A stretch of DNA of 64,000 nucleotides from an uncultured Oscillospiraceae bacterium. Lineage in GTDB: Bacteria > Bacillota > Clostridia > Oscillospirales > Acutalibacteraceae. The stretch covers positions 1-64,000 of the forward strand of contig CAOKRG010000008.1 of NCBI GenBank assembly GCA_948471095.1, in the 5' to 3' direction. Shown here in pieces: positions 26,724-33,836 of this stretch; position 1 is the first letter of the stretch, and each line of letters starts with the position of its first letter. The notes under the pieces were generated by a model. It searched no databases. It was not told the DNA's origin and was given only the letters and a program-made list of their open reading frames with translations. The translations under genes were made by a program, and so were the position numbers.

Positions 26724-27866
26724 CTAAGATTGGGCGGGCAGGGTAACGGTAAAGGTCACGGTTTCGTCCCTGCTCTGCGCCGTGATGCTGCCTCCATGCA
26801 GGGTGACAATCTCCTTCGCGATAGCCAATCCCAGCCCGGCCCCGCCTGTGCCGGAGGTGCGGGCCTCGTCCAGGCGGTAGAACTTCTCAAACAGGGAGTT
26901 GAGCTTGTTTTGAGGGATGGTACGGCCCCGGTTTATAAAGCAGATGGTGACGGCCCCCGCCTGCTCCTCCGCGGCAATTACGATTTCCGTGTCCGGGTAG
27001 CTGTAGGCCGCGGCGTTCTTCAGCACGTTGCCGAACACACGGGCCAGCTTGTCCGGGTCGCCGGGGACGGTGAGGCTCTCATCGGCCCGCAGGTTCACTG
27101 TGTTGCCGTTCCTTTCCAGCGCGGGCAGCATCTCGTCCGCCAGCTGCACCAGCAGGTAATAGAGGTCAACCGGCTCCTTCTGTATGGCGATCTCCTGCAA
27201 ATTGTAACGGGTGATGTCGAAAAACTCGTTGATCATCTTCTCCAGGCGGCAGGCCTTACTGAGGGTGATGCGGGTGTACTTGGCCCGCTGCGCCGGGGGC
27301 ATGTCCGGGGCCTCGTCCAAAAGGCTCAAATAGCCGATGACGGAGGTGAGGGGCGTTTTCAGGTCGTGGGCCAGGTAGGCGATCAAGTCGTTTTTGCGGG
27401 TGGTCTCCTCCTTGAGGCGGCGCTCGTTTTGCAGCAGCGCGGCTTTTATGTCCGACATTTGGACGGAAATCTCAGCCTGCTCCTTGGAGAAGGCCTCCAC
27501 CGCGTTCAGATCCCCGTCCATATAGGCCCGCAGGCGCCGGCTGAGGTCCGTGACGGTACGCTTCTCCCGGCGCTTGGCGGCAAGCTGGGAGGCCGCGAAA
27601 ACCACCCCCAGCCAGACGAGGGTGGTCCCGGTATAAATTCCCAGCAGCGCGGGCTTCAAGCCGTCCCAGTTGATTTTTCTGTTGTACTCCGCCCAGCCGT
27701 CGGCCGGGTAATAGGCGGTTTCCGTGGTGGTGAACGCCTCCTCGAACCACCGGACGAAAACCCCGTCGAACAGGTTGTCCACCACGAAATAGACGGCGGA
27801 GCACGCCGCGAACCCGGCGGTCAGCAGCATCAGCAGCCGCAGGGCCGTCTTAAGCCTAGTTTTCAA
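26724..27866 (-). CDS. VanS-like sensor histidine kinase
   Basis: A 380-residue membrane kinase: TM1 at about residues 9-28, an extracellular region of about 50 residues, TM2 near 65-85, a HAMP-like linker, then an HisKA phospho-acceptor (DLIAYLAHDLKTPLTSVIGYL) and an ATPase domain with the N box FGNVLKNAAAYS and GAGLGLAIAKEIV. It closely resembles VanS proteins of vanG-type clusters and pairs with the adjacent regulator. The proposed TTG start at 27866 overlaps the regulator's stop and has GGGG 7 nt upstream; an ATG is not available nearby. Confidence 0.85.
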   Translation of the reverse strand: MKTRLKTALRLLMLLTAGFAACSAVYFVVDNLFDGVFVRWFEEAFTTTETAYYPADGWAEYNRKINWDGLKPALLGIYTGTTLVWLGVVFAASQLAAKRREKRTVTDLSRRLRAYMDGDLNAVEAFSKEQAEISVQMSDIKAALLQNERRLKEETTRKNDLIAYLAHDLKTPLTSVIGYLSLLDEAPDMPPAQRAKYTRITLSKACRLEKMINEFFDITRYNLQEIAIQKEPVDLYYLLVQLADEMLPALERNGNTVNLRADESLTVPGDPDKLARVFGNVLKNAAAYSYPDTEIVIAAEEQAGAVTICFINRGRTIPQNKLNSLFEKFYRLDEARTSGTGGAGLGLAIAKEIVTLHGGSITAQSRDETVTFTVTLPAQS

Positions 27867-28557
27867 TTTTATACCCCACTCCCCAGATGGTTTTGATGTA
27901 CTTGGGCTCATCCGCCGCGTCGCCTAATTTTTCCCGCAGATGGCGGATGTGCACGGTGATGGTGTTGCTGGACTTGCTGTAATACTCGTCCTGCCAGATC
28001 TGATGAAAGAGCCCTTCCGCGCTGACCACCCGGCCCTTGTTCTCCAGCAGGATGCGCAGGATGGAGAATTCAGTGGGCGTGAGGGAGAGGGGCTTTTCGT
28101 TCAGCAGGCACTGGTGGGTCTTGACGTTCATGGCAAGCCCCCGCTGCTCCAGCAGGTCCGGCTCGCCCGGGTCCGCCCTGCCGGGATTGTACCGCTTATA
28201 CCGCCGCAGCTGGGCCTTCACCCGGGCCACCATCTCCAGGGGCCGGAAGGGCTTGGTCATGTAGTCGTCCGCGCCCAGGGTGAGGCCGGTGATCTTGTCG
28301 GTTTCCGCCACCTTGGCCGTCAGCATGATCACGGGGTAGTTGTGGGCCTCCCGTATTTTCCGGCATAGGTCGAAGCCGCTGGTTCCCGGCAGCATCACGT
28401 CTAAAATAGCCAGGTCCAGCTCCGTGGACGCTATGCAGGCCAGGGCCTCCTCCGCGGTGTAGAACTTGTATACCTGATAGTCTTCGTTGGTCAGGTATAG
28501 CTCCACCAGGTCGGCTATCTCGACTTCGTCGTCCACGATCATAATTTTTTCCGGCAT
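27856..28557 (-). CDS. VanR-like OmpR-family response regulator
   Basis: A 233-residue regulator with a receiver domain (IVDDEVEIADLVELYL, phospho-acceptor in LAILDVMLPG, MTKPFRPLEMVARVKAQL) and a winged-helix DNA-binding domain (LTPTEFSILRILLENKGRVVS, SSNTITVHIRHLREKLG). The sequence is strikingly VanR-like along its whole length. It presumably activates its own operon including the kinase and the VanY-like carboxypeptidase in response to cell-wall stress. AAAGGATGGGGG precedes the ATG, and a TACAAT about 30 nt upstream may be the -10 box. Confidence 0.9.
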   Translation of the reverse strand: MPEKIMIVDDEVEIADLVELYLTNEDYQVYKFYTAEEALACIASTELDLAILDVMLPGTSGFDLCRKIREAHNYPVIMLTAKVAETDKITGLTLGADDYMTKPFRPLEMVARVKAQLRRYKRYNPGRADPGEPDLLEQRGLAMNVKTHQCLLNEKPLSLTPTEFSILRILLENKGRVVSAEGLFHQIWQDEYYSKSSNTITVHIRHLREKLGDAADEPKYIKTIWGVGYKIEN

Positions 28558-28648
28558 GTGCCCCCATCCTTTCTTCCGGCATTATTGTAACAAAAAACGC
28601 TGGCTTGTTTCTTGAAATCCATAGGAGAAATCATTAAGGCTTTCTTAA

Positions 28649-28740
28649 GGCGTGTTCGCATAAGTTGCGCGTGCGGGCTTTGGAGCGGATTTTTTGTAAA
28701 GCGCAAGGCGAAAAATCGCGGGCGCTCTTGTGAACGCGCC
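28649..28740. repeat. Imperfect terminal inverted repeat element, possible MITE
   Basis: GGCGTGTTCGCA (28649-28660) pairs with TGTGAACGCGCC (28729-28740), with two G-T wobbles, enclosing about 68 nt that contain no gene. It may be a small non-autonomous element or a structured leader; there is no clear target duplication. Confidence 0.35.
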
Positions 28741-28839
28741 CAAGGCCCATGAAGCATTATACCGGGCCGCGCCTGCAAAATCAAGGCCGGATTGGGAAGG
28801 AATCCCGGCCCGCGCCCCCGGCGGCTCCCGGGGAGGCGC

Positions 28840-28869
28840 TTGACTTTTCCCCTGGAATCCGCATATAAT
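28840..28869 (+). promoter_or_regulatory. Sigma-A type promoter of the small Cys-rich membrane gene
   Basis: TTGACT (28840-28845), an 18-nt spacer and TATAAT (28864-28869). Confidence 0.85.
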
Positions 28870-28875
28870 TATCGT

Positions 28876-29000
28876 AAACGCGTCTGCGAACCTGTACGGA
28901 CGGATTCGCAGCCGGGCGGCACGTCCGCCTGGAAACGCGGGCCTTTGGCCAAATCTGCCCCGCGGCCCGGTCCGGCGCGGCCGCGGGGGATAAGGAGGCA
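28876..29000 (+). promoter_or_regulatory. Structured 5' leader with three consecutive hairpins
   Basis: Between the promoter and the small gene the RNA can form CTGCGAA...TTCGCAG, then CCGGGCGG...CCGCCTGG (one G-T pair) and finally CCCCGCGG...CCGCGGGG, the last ending only 2-4 nt before the ribosome site AAGGAGG. This arrangement is what an expression platform would look like, but I cannot assign a riboswitch class. Confidence 0.5.
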
Positions 29001-29005
29001 ATGCC

Positions 29006-29185
29006 ATGCCGCTTTCCATTACCGTCAACCTGCCTACCGTGATCATTGCCGCGGTCCTGGCGGCCCTGCTCCTGGCCGTGGCAGTCCGGGGGGTTAGAAG
29101 GCGCAGGCGGGGCGGGTCCGGCTGCGGCCGGGGCTGTTCCGGGTGCCCCTACGCCGCTCGATGCGGCGGGGAAAAGAAAAAGTGA
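29006..29185 (+). CDS. Small Cys-rich membrane protein (FeoB-associated type)
   Basis: A 59-residue protein with one N-terminal hydrophobic helix (TVIIAAVLAALLLAVAV, about residues 11-27), a run of five Arg in VRRRRRGG, and a cytoplasmic Cys cluster (CGRGCSGCPYAARC) followed by a Lys tail. This layout matches the FeoB-associated Cys-rich membrane proteins encoded next to ferrous-iron transport genes in many Clostridia. No feo gene is adjacent here. AAGGAGG lies 7 nt before the ATG, and a strong promoter and terminator bracket it, so it is a monocistronic gene. Confidence 0.75.
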   Translation: MPLSITVNLPTVIIAAVLAALLLAVAVRGVRRRRRGGSGCGRGCSGCPYAARCGGEKKK

Positions 29186-29187
29186 GA

Positions 29188-29225
29188 AGAAGGGCCGCCT
29201 TTCCCCAAGACGGCCTTTTTTTCTT
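29188..29225 (+). terminator. Rho-independent terminator after the small Cys-rich gene
   Basis: GGGCCG...CGGCC stem, extended by A-T pairs on both sides, followed by TTTTTTT. Confidence 0.85.
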
Positions 29226-29279
29226 CCGAAAACCGCCAAATCCGCGAAACCTGTTCTTGTGTTTTTTTACACCATGTGA

Positions 29280-29383
29280 TATAATGTACGCAAGGCGTAC
29301 ATTCGGAGAAGCCCTGAAACGCGAAGCGTTTCTCTTTTGCTCCGCAAAAGCACCGGTCTTCTCCAAGCAGATTTATGATATAC
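29280..29383 (+). repeat. Structured dispersed repeat, copy A
   Basis: After TATAAT (29280-29285) comes GTACGC-AAG-GCGTAC (29286-29300), then outer arms GGAGAAG (29305-29311) and CTTCTCC (29358-29364) enclosing GAAACGC-GAA-GCGTTTC (29316-29332) and CTTTTGC-TCC-GCAAAAG (29334-29350), ending in an AAGCAGATTTATGATA tail. Copies B and C are at 36.02-36.21 kb. Confidence 0.8.
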
Positions 29384-29547
29384 TACAGAGAGATAAACTG
29401 CCGGGCGGGGGCCGTCCGGCAGAGCGAAAGGATTTAGAGCTGGCGGAAAAGCGGCGGGGGCCGGACTTTTCGTTTCTCGCGGCTCTAGGAAAGGGAGCAG
29501 AACGCGCCGGGGCCTTTGCGGGCTTTTGAGCGCGGCGGGACAGGAGA

Positions 29548-31155
29548 ATGGCGAGCAGACTCTGCATGAATTGCTTTTCCAGCTACCGGGCGGCGGACGG
29601 CGGCGTATGCCAGGTGTGCGGCTGGGATAATACCAAGCCTCAGCCGCCGGGAGCGCTGAAGCCGGAGACGGAGCTGGTTTCCCGGTATCTGGTGGGCCGT
29701 GTCAAGTCCATGGACGGGGAGGGCTTTACTTACAGCGCCCTGGAGATCGCCACCCAAAAGCCGGTCAAGCTGCGGGAGTTCTTCCCCCGGGCCATTGCCC
29801 GCCGGGACGAAGGGGGCATGGTGGTCCCCAGCCGGGAGCATGTCAGGGTGTTTCAGCAATACTTAGACAACTTCGTCGAGCTTTCCCGGGGCGTCAGCCG
29901 CCTGCGGGAGGTGACGGTGGTGGAGTCCGTGCTGGACAGCTTTCAGGAAAACGGCACGGCCTATACCGTTTATGTGGACGCGGGCGCGGCCTCCCTAAAG
30001 CGCTATGTGGCGGACAACGGGGGGCGGCTCAGCTGGAACGAGGTAAGCCGCCTGTTCACCCCGGTGATCACCGCCCTGAGCCTGATGAACGCCCTGGGCG
30101 TCTCCCATCTGGGCCTTTCGCCGGACACCCTGCGGGTCACCCGGGACGGCAGCATGGTGATTACCGATTTCCGCATCAACGCGGTGCACCGGGCGGGGGG
30201 CCTTTTGGACCTGGACCTGCACCCAGGCTGCGCGGCCATTGAGCAGTACAGCGCCAAGGCCGCCTGCGGGGAGGTCAGCGACGTGTATGCCCTGGGGGCC
30301 TGCATGCTGTTCGCTTTGACCGGCCAGCTTCCCGCCGAGGCCGCGGTGCGCCTGCGGGACCAGAGGCTGATGATCTCCCGGGAGGTGCTCAAGGCCCTGC
30401 CGCCCTTTGCGGTAACGGCCCTGGCCAACTCCCTGCAGATCAAGCAGGCGGAGCGCACGGGCAGCTTTGAGGCTTTCCGCACGGAGCTGACCTGCGCCCC
30501 CACTTTGGTGGACGAGGTAGAGGAGACCGACGCCATCCGCAGCCTGCCGGAGGAATCCATGGGCCTGCCCCGGCACCGCAGGAGCCTGCCGCCGGTGGTG
30601 TGGCTCATTGGCTCCTGCGCCATTACGCTGGTGATTTTGATCATCATCGCCTCCCGCTGGCTGGGAAGCCAGGGCATGTCCTTCGGGGACCTGGGCCAGA
30701 TCTTTGAGCCCGCCCAGTCTCAGCAGGAACCCGTCCAGGTGCCCAATATGCTGGGCCAGAGCTATGAGCGCTGGCAGAGCCGGGTGGAAAGCGGCGAGTT
30801 TGCTTTCAAGCTGAAAATCGCCAGCCAGGATTTTAACGACACGGTGGACGAGGGGCACATCATCACCCAGGAGCCGGAGGCGGGGATGGAGGTCCAGCCG
30901 GGGGACACGGTTACCGTCACGGTGAGCAAGGGCAGCACCACCCGGACTCTGCCGGAGTTTTCCGGGGCCAGCTTCGCGGAGCTTCAGGGAACGCTGATTC
31001 AGAGCGGCTTCTCGCCGGTGAAGGAGGAGCAGTTCAGCGACGAGGTGGAGCTGGGCTATGTGATCGGCTATAAAGACCACCAGGCCGGAGACGCGCTGGA
31101 GTACGGCACGGCGGTGACGGTGATTGTCAGCGCGGGCCCGGAAGAGTCGGAATAA
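29548..31155 (+). CDS. Zinc-ribbon, kinase-like (pseudokinase), single-TM, PASTA protein
   Basis: A 535-residue protein. An N-terminal zinc ribbon (CMNC...CQVCGW, residues 6-25) precedes a Ser/Thr-kinase-like domain (about 40-310), one TM helix (about 349-369) and two extracellular PASTA domains (about 396-464 and 465-531). The kinase domain looks inactive: the HRD motif is HLGLSPDTL and DFG is DFRIN, so the catalytic Asp is missing although the metal-binding Asp remains. PASTA domains in PrkC/StkP-type kinases bind peptidoglycan or lipid II, so this may sense the cell wall through protein contacts. ATG follows a GGACAGGAGA site. Confidence 0.8.
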   Translation: MASRLCMNCFSSYRAADGGVCQVCGWDNTKPQPPGALKPETELVSRYLVGRVKSMDGEGFTYSALEIATQKPVKLREFFPRAIARRDEGGMVVPSREHVRVFQQYLDNFVELSRGVSRLREVTVVESVLDSFQENGTAYTVYVDAGAASLKRYVADNGGRLSWNEVSRLFTPVITALSLMNALGVSHLGLSPDTLRVTRDGSMVITDFRINAVHRAGGLLDLDLHPGCAAIEQYSAKAACGEVSDVYALGACMLFALTGQLPAEAAVRLRDQRLMISREVLKALPPFAVTALANSLQIKQAERTGSFEAFRTELTCAPTLVDEVEETDAIRSLPEESMGLPRHRRSLPPVVWLIGSCAITLVILIIIASRWLGSQGMSFGDLGQIFEPAQSQQEPVQVPNMLGQSYERWQSRVESGEFAFKLKIASQDFNDTVDEGHIITQEPEAGMEVQPGDTVTVTVSKGSTTRTLPEFSGASFAELQGTLIQSGFSPVKEEQFSDEVELGYVIGYKDHQAGDALEYGTAVTVIVSAGPEESE

Positions 31156-31235
31156 AGAGCGGGAGGGGGCCTGGGCGGCTTTCCCCGTAGCGGATGCGCG
31201 GCCTGCGCCGGAGTTCAAGGTAAAATAATATTTTG

Positions 31236-31300
31236 CAGCCGGCTTCCGGCTGCTTTCAGCCCTTTCGGTCAGAGGCCGGAGGGGCTTTCCTTTTTGCGGA
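31236..31300 (+). terminator. Terminator-like hairpins after the PASTA gene
   Basis: GCAGCCGG-CTT-CCGGCTGC (31237-31255) followed by TTTC, then a second stem AGCCC...GGGGCT followed by TTTCCTTTTT. The rest of the 31156-31489 gap holds no gene that I can support. Confidence 0.55.
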
Positions 31301-31456
31301 GAGGGATTTCCTGTCAGGCCTTTTTTGGGGCCGCAGGGAGAATCAGAGGCAAAACCATAACGGCCTACGCGGCAGGGGAGAAAGGCCGTTTGAGAGGAGG
31401 CCGCCGGTTTTGAGAATCGATCTGGACCGATTGTAAGGCATGTTCACGATCGGACG

Positions 31457-31488
31457 AAAAAAGGCCCGCGCCTGGCGCGAGCCTTTTT
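31457..31488. terminator. Terminator of the sigma/anti-sigma operon
   Basis: An AAAAAAGGC-CCGCGCC stem pairing with GGCGCG-AGCCTTTTT; the A run gives a T tract on the minus strand, directly after the anti-sigma stop. It can also work in the plus direction. Confidence 0.8.
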
Positions 31489-31489
31489 C

Positions 31490-32353
31490 CTATCCATGAT
31501 TTCCCCGGTGCTTGCCACCGCCGCCATGCTGGCCGTGGCCTTGGCCGTGCTGGCCTGAGCCGGAGCCGTGCGGCCCGGCCTCCGCCTTGCTTTCGCAGGA
31601 CGCTTCCGGCGCTTTGGAGGAGGCTTCTTCGGAAGAGACCCCCTCCGCGCCGCAGGAGGGCTTGGGCGTCTCGGCGGGGGCGTCCTCCTGGGCGGAGGCG
31701 TCTCGGATCCGCTGGCGGATTTCCCGCATGGTCAGCCCCTCCACCTCTTCCGGCGTAAGGCTGGGCTCCAGTTCCTTCAGCTGCAAATAGGCCCGGTATT
31801 TTCCGCAGGAGAGCCCAACGGCGTGGGCTTCGGCGGAGTTTTCCGAGCCGCCTGCGTGGCAGTGGACGTTCCGCTGGACGCTGGTGCAGCCTTCCACCTG
31901 GGCCAGCATCTGGCCGCTGCGCTCCTGGTCGTCGCACACCACCAGCAGGGAGAGCCCCTCGCCCTGGTCCAGGTAGGCCTGCACCTCCGCGTCCGCCAGC
32001 AGCCGCTTCAAGGCCTCGGTGTAATTGACGAAGCGCAGGTCCAGGCTCTGCGCCAGCTGGTTTCCAGCCTCGTTGAAGCCGTCCACGGAGACCACCCGGT
32101 CAAAGCGGTTGATGTTCAGCTCCAGGGAGGGGTTGATGTCCACGCTGATGGCTGAGACCGGCGTAAAGAACAGCCAGCCCCCAAAGGCCCCCAGCGTCAG
32201 CGCCAGGGCGCAGGCCGCGGCCGCCGCCCACCGCCGGACGCTCCGGATCCGGCGCAGATGGCCGGTCTGCCGGATCAAGTACGCGCTGGTACGGCTTTTT
32301 AGATTTTCCCCGGCCCGAATGTGGTCAAAAGACTGTCTGAGCCGCTCATCCAT
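31490..32353 (-). CDS. RsgI-like membrane anti-sigma factor with His/Gly-rich tail
   Basis: A 287-residue protein: a cytoplasmic N-terminal segment (about 1-45), one TM helix (about 46-68), then the extracytoplasmic block AISVDINPSLELNINRFDRV followed by FNEAG, which is the conserved periplasmic signature of RsgI-type anti-sigma factors. The C-terminal 50 residues are Ser/Glu-rich and then His/Gly-rich (GQHGQGHGQHGGGG), suggesting metal binding outside the cell. Its ATG overlaps the sigma-factor stop, with GGGAGGTGG upstream, as usual for sigma/anti-sigma pairs. It should hold the sigma factor at the membrane. Confidence 0.82.
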   Translation of the reverse strand: MDERLRQSFDHIRAGENLKSRTSAYLIRQTGHLRRIRSVRRWAAAAACALALTLGAFGGWLFFTPVSAISVDINPSLELNINRFDRVVSVDGFNEAGNQLAQSLDLRFVNYTEALKRLLADAEVQAYLDQGEGLSLLVVCDDQERSGQMLAQVEGCTSVQRNVHCHAGGSENSAEAHAVGLSCGKYRAYLQLKELEPSLTPEEVEGLTMREIRQRIRDASAQEDAPAETPKPSCGAEGVSSEEASSKAPEASCESKAEAGPHGSGSGQHGQGHGQHGGGGKHRGNHG

Positions 32354-32828
32354 CTGCGCCACCTCCCAACATTTCCGCCAGCTGTTTTTTCGCACGGTTC
32401 AACAGGGTGTAGACGGAGTTTACGTTTTTTTTCAGCATCCACCCGATTTCCGGCGCGGTGTAGCCTTCGTAATAATGTAAGTACACGACGTCCCGATATT
32501 TGGCGGGCAGGGCCATCACCGCGTCCAGCACCTCCCGGTGGTCCTCGGGAACGTCCGCGGGCAGGTCCGCCAGCTGGTCCAAGGGCACTGTGTGGGAGCG
32601 GAAAAAGCTCCGCAGCAGGTCCCGGCAGGCGTTGACGGTGACCCGGATGAACCAGGCCTTCTCGTGCTCCTCGTTTTCAAACGCAGCAGTGCTGAGGACA
32701 TATTTCAAAAACACGGTTTGAAAGACGTCCTCAGCATCCGCACGGTTTTTTAGGTGGATGAGGCAGAGCCGCCAAACCGTATCGGCATATTGTTCCATAG
32801 CCCGGTTGGCTTCCTGCTCGCCGCGCAT
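32346..32828 (-). CDS. ECF-like sigma-70 family factor
   Basis: A 160-residue sigma factor with region 2 (YADTVWRLCLIHLKN, then DAEDVFQTVFLKYV) and region 4 (LPAKYRDVVYLHYYEGYTAPEIGWML, then SVYTLLNRAKKQL). It should direct RNA polymerase to a small regulon, probably including its own operon. The start at 32828 is 4 nt after the stop of the upstream exported-protein gene and lacks a clear ribosome site, which suggests translation coupled to that gene; ATG at 32798 is an alternative. The longer Ala-rich frame upstream is the antisense of the neighbouring gene. Confidence 0.85.
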   Translation of the reverse strand: MRGEQEANRAMEQYADTVWRLCLIHLKNRADAEDVFQTVFLKYVLSTAAFENEEHEKAWFIRVTVNACRDLLRSFFRSHTVPLDQLADLPADVPEDHREVLDAVMALPAKYRDVVYLHYYEGYTAPEIGWMLKKNVNSVYTLLNRAKKQLAEMLGGGADG

Positions 32829-32832
32829 CGGT

Positions 32833-33492
32833 TTAGCAGCGGTTGTGATGGCCGCCGCCATGGTGGCCGCCGTTGCCCCAGCCGTTCCCGGAACCGCCGC
32901 CCCAACCGTTGCCGCAGCCGTTGCCATTTCCGCCGCCCCAGCCGTTGCCGCAGTTGCCGCTGCCAAAGTTGTCGCAGACACCGTCGCCGTCCTCGTCTAC
33001 AAAGCCCGCGCCGCAGTGGATGTAGCCGCAGCTGTCGCACAGGCCGTCGCCGTCCGCGTCGGCAAAACCGCCCCAGCAGTGGCTCACGCCGCAGTTCCCG
33101 CAGGCATGGGAGCCCTCCGCGTCGCAGTGCTCGTAGCCGCAGTTGTCGCACAGGCCGTCGTTGTCCGCGTCGGCAAAGCCGCCCCAGCAGTGGCCGGCGC
33201 CGCAGCTGCCGCAGCCATGGGAGCCGCCCTGGTGGACGCCGCAGTGCTCATAGCCGCAGCGGTCGCACAGGCCGTCGCCGTCCGCGTCGATGTACCGGCC
33301 GGAGCCGCAATGGCTCACGCCGCAGCTGCCGCAGGCCCGGTAGCGGTACTCTACCTTCACGCAGGCGGAGCGCAGTCCGGCGGTGATGTGGCTGACCACC
33401 TGCCCGTGATGCTGCCGGGACGCCGAGGCGCTGATTGTTCCCACCGACAGCAGCATGACCGCCGCCATGACCCACGCGAATACCTTTTTCAT
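32833..33492 (-). CDS. Exported Cys/His/Asp repeat protein, likely metal-binding
   Basis: A 219-residue protein with a Sec signal peptide (about residues 1-25). Residues 53-181 hold three full repeats and a partial fourth (53-84, 93-123, 130-160, 161-181). Each full repeat has CGxCGxxHC, then an EF-hand-like calcium loop DADGDG, then CDxCGYxHC. The C-terminus is Gly/Asn-rich and ends in a His cluster and Cys. Spaced Cys/His sets suggest Zn or another soft metal, and the Asp loops suggest Ca. It is the first gene of the operon with the sigma and anti-sigma factors. GGAGG precedes the ATG. I know no characterised homologue. Confidence 0.8.
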   Translation of the reverse strand: MKKVFAWVMAAVMLLSVGTISASASRQHHGQVVSHITAGLRSACVKVEYRYRACGSCGVSHCGSGRYIDADGDGLCDRCGYEHCGVHQGGSHGCGSCGAGHCWGGFADADNDGLCDNCGYEHCDAEGSHACGNCGVSHCWGGFADADGDGLCDSCGYIHCGAGFVDEDGDGVCDNFGSGNCGNGWGGGNGNGCGNGWGGGSGNGWGNGGHHGGGHHNRC

Positions 33493-33570
33493 GTCTCATT
33501 CCTCCAAATTGATATACTAGCCTTACCGGCTTCATAAGCAATACGAATCAGGCGGGGGAAACCATTCGCC

Positions 33571-33615
33571 TTTTTCAAAAAAATTTTAAAATTTTTTTGC
33601 CCCGGCCTTGCCGGG
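33571..33615. repeat. AT palindrome and adjoining 6-3-6 hairpin
   Basis: A perfect A/T palindrome (seven A, four T, four A, seven T) at about 33577-33598, then CCCGGC-CTT-GCCGGG at 33601-33615. It lies upstream of the exported repeat protein and could be curved promoter DNA or an UP element. Confidence 0.5.
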
Positions 33616-33670
33616 CTCCCCTTTAGCCAGATAGGCGCGGCTTTTGAAAGGGTAAGGCTCCTTCCAGGCG

Positions 33671-33768
33671 CTGGCTTCGCCAAGATGACATTGGCTTTGC
33701 CAAGATGACATTGGCTTCGCCAAGATGACATTGGCTTCGCCAAGATGACATTGGCTTCGCCAAGTCAT
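33671..33768. repeat. Tandem array of five 20-bp units, each an inverted repeat
   Basis: Nearly identical units of TTGGCTTCGCCAAGATGACA, the first with C in place of the first T, the second with TTT instead of TTC at the centre, and the last truncated. Each holds TTGGC-TTC-GCCAA. There are no unique spacers, so it is not a CRISPR. The same palindrome class occurs singly at 5.67, 5.69, 5.77, 5.81, 13.82 and 55.66 kb. Confidence 0.9.
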
Positions 33769-33836
33769 AGAATTTTTACCGGCTCCCTATCCCGGCCCGC
33801 TCCTTTGGCTTGCTCCCCGCAGGACGCTCTGACCGC

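Noticed and set aside
25779..28557. Complete vancomycin resistance cluster
   Set aside because: No D-Ala-D-Lac/Ser ligase, racemase or VanX-type dipeptidase is present.
32754..33537. Ala/Val-rich and Arg/Ser-rich frames on the plus strand
   Set aside because: They are antisense shadows of the exported Cys/His/Asp repeat gene and mirror its repeats.
33671..33768. CRISPR-like array
   Set aside because: Units are 20 bp, contiguous and identical throughout, with no unique spacers and no cas genes in the window.
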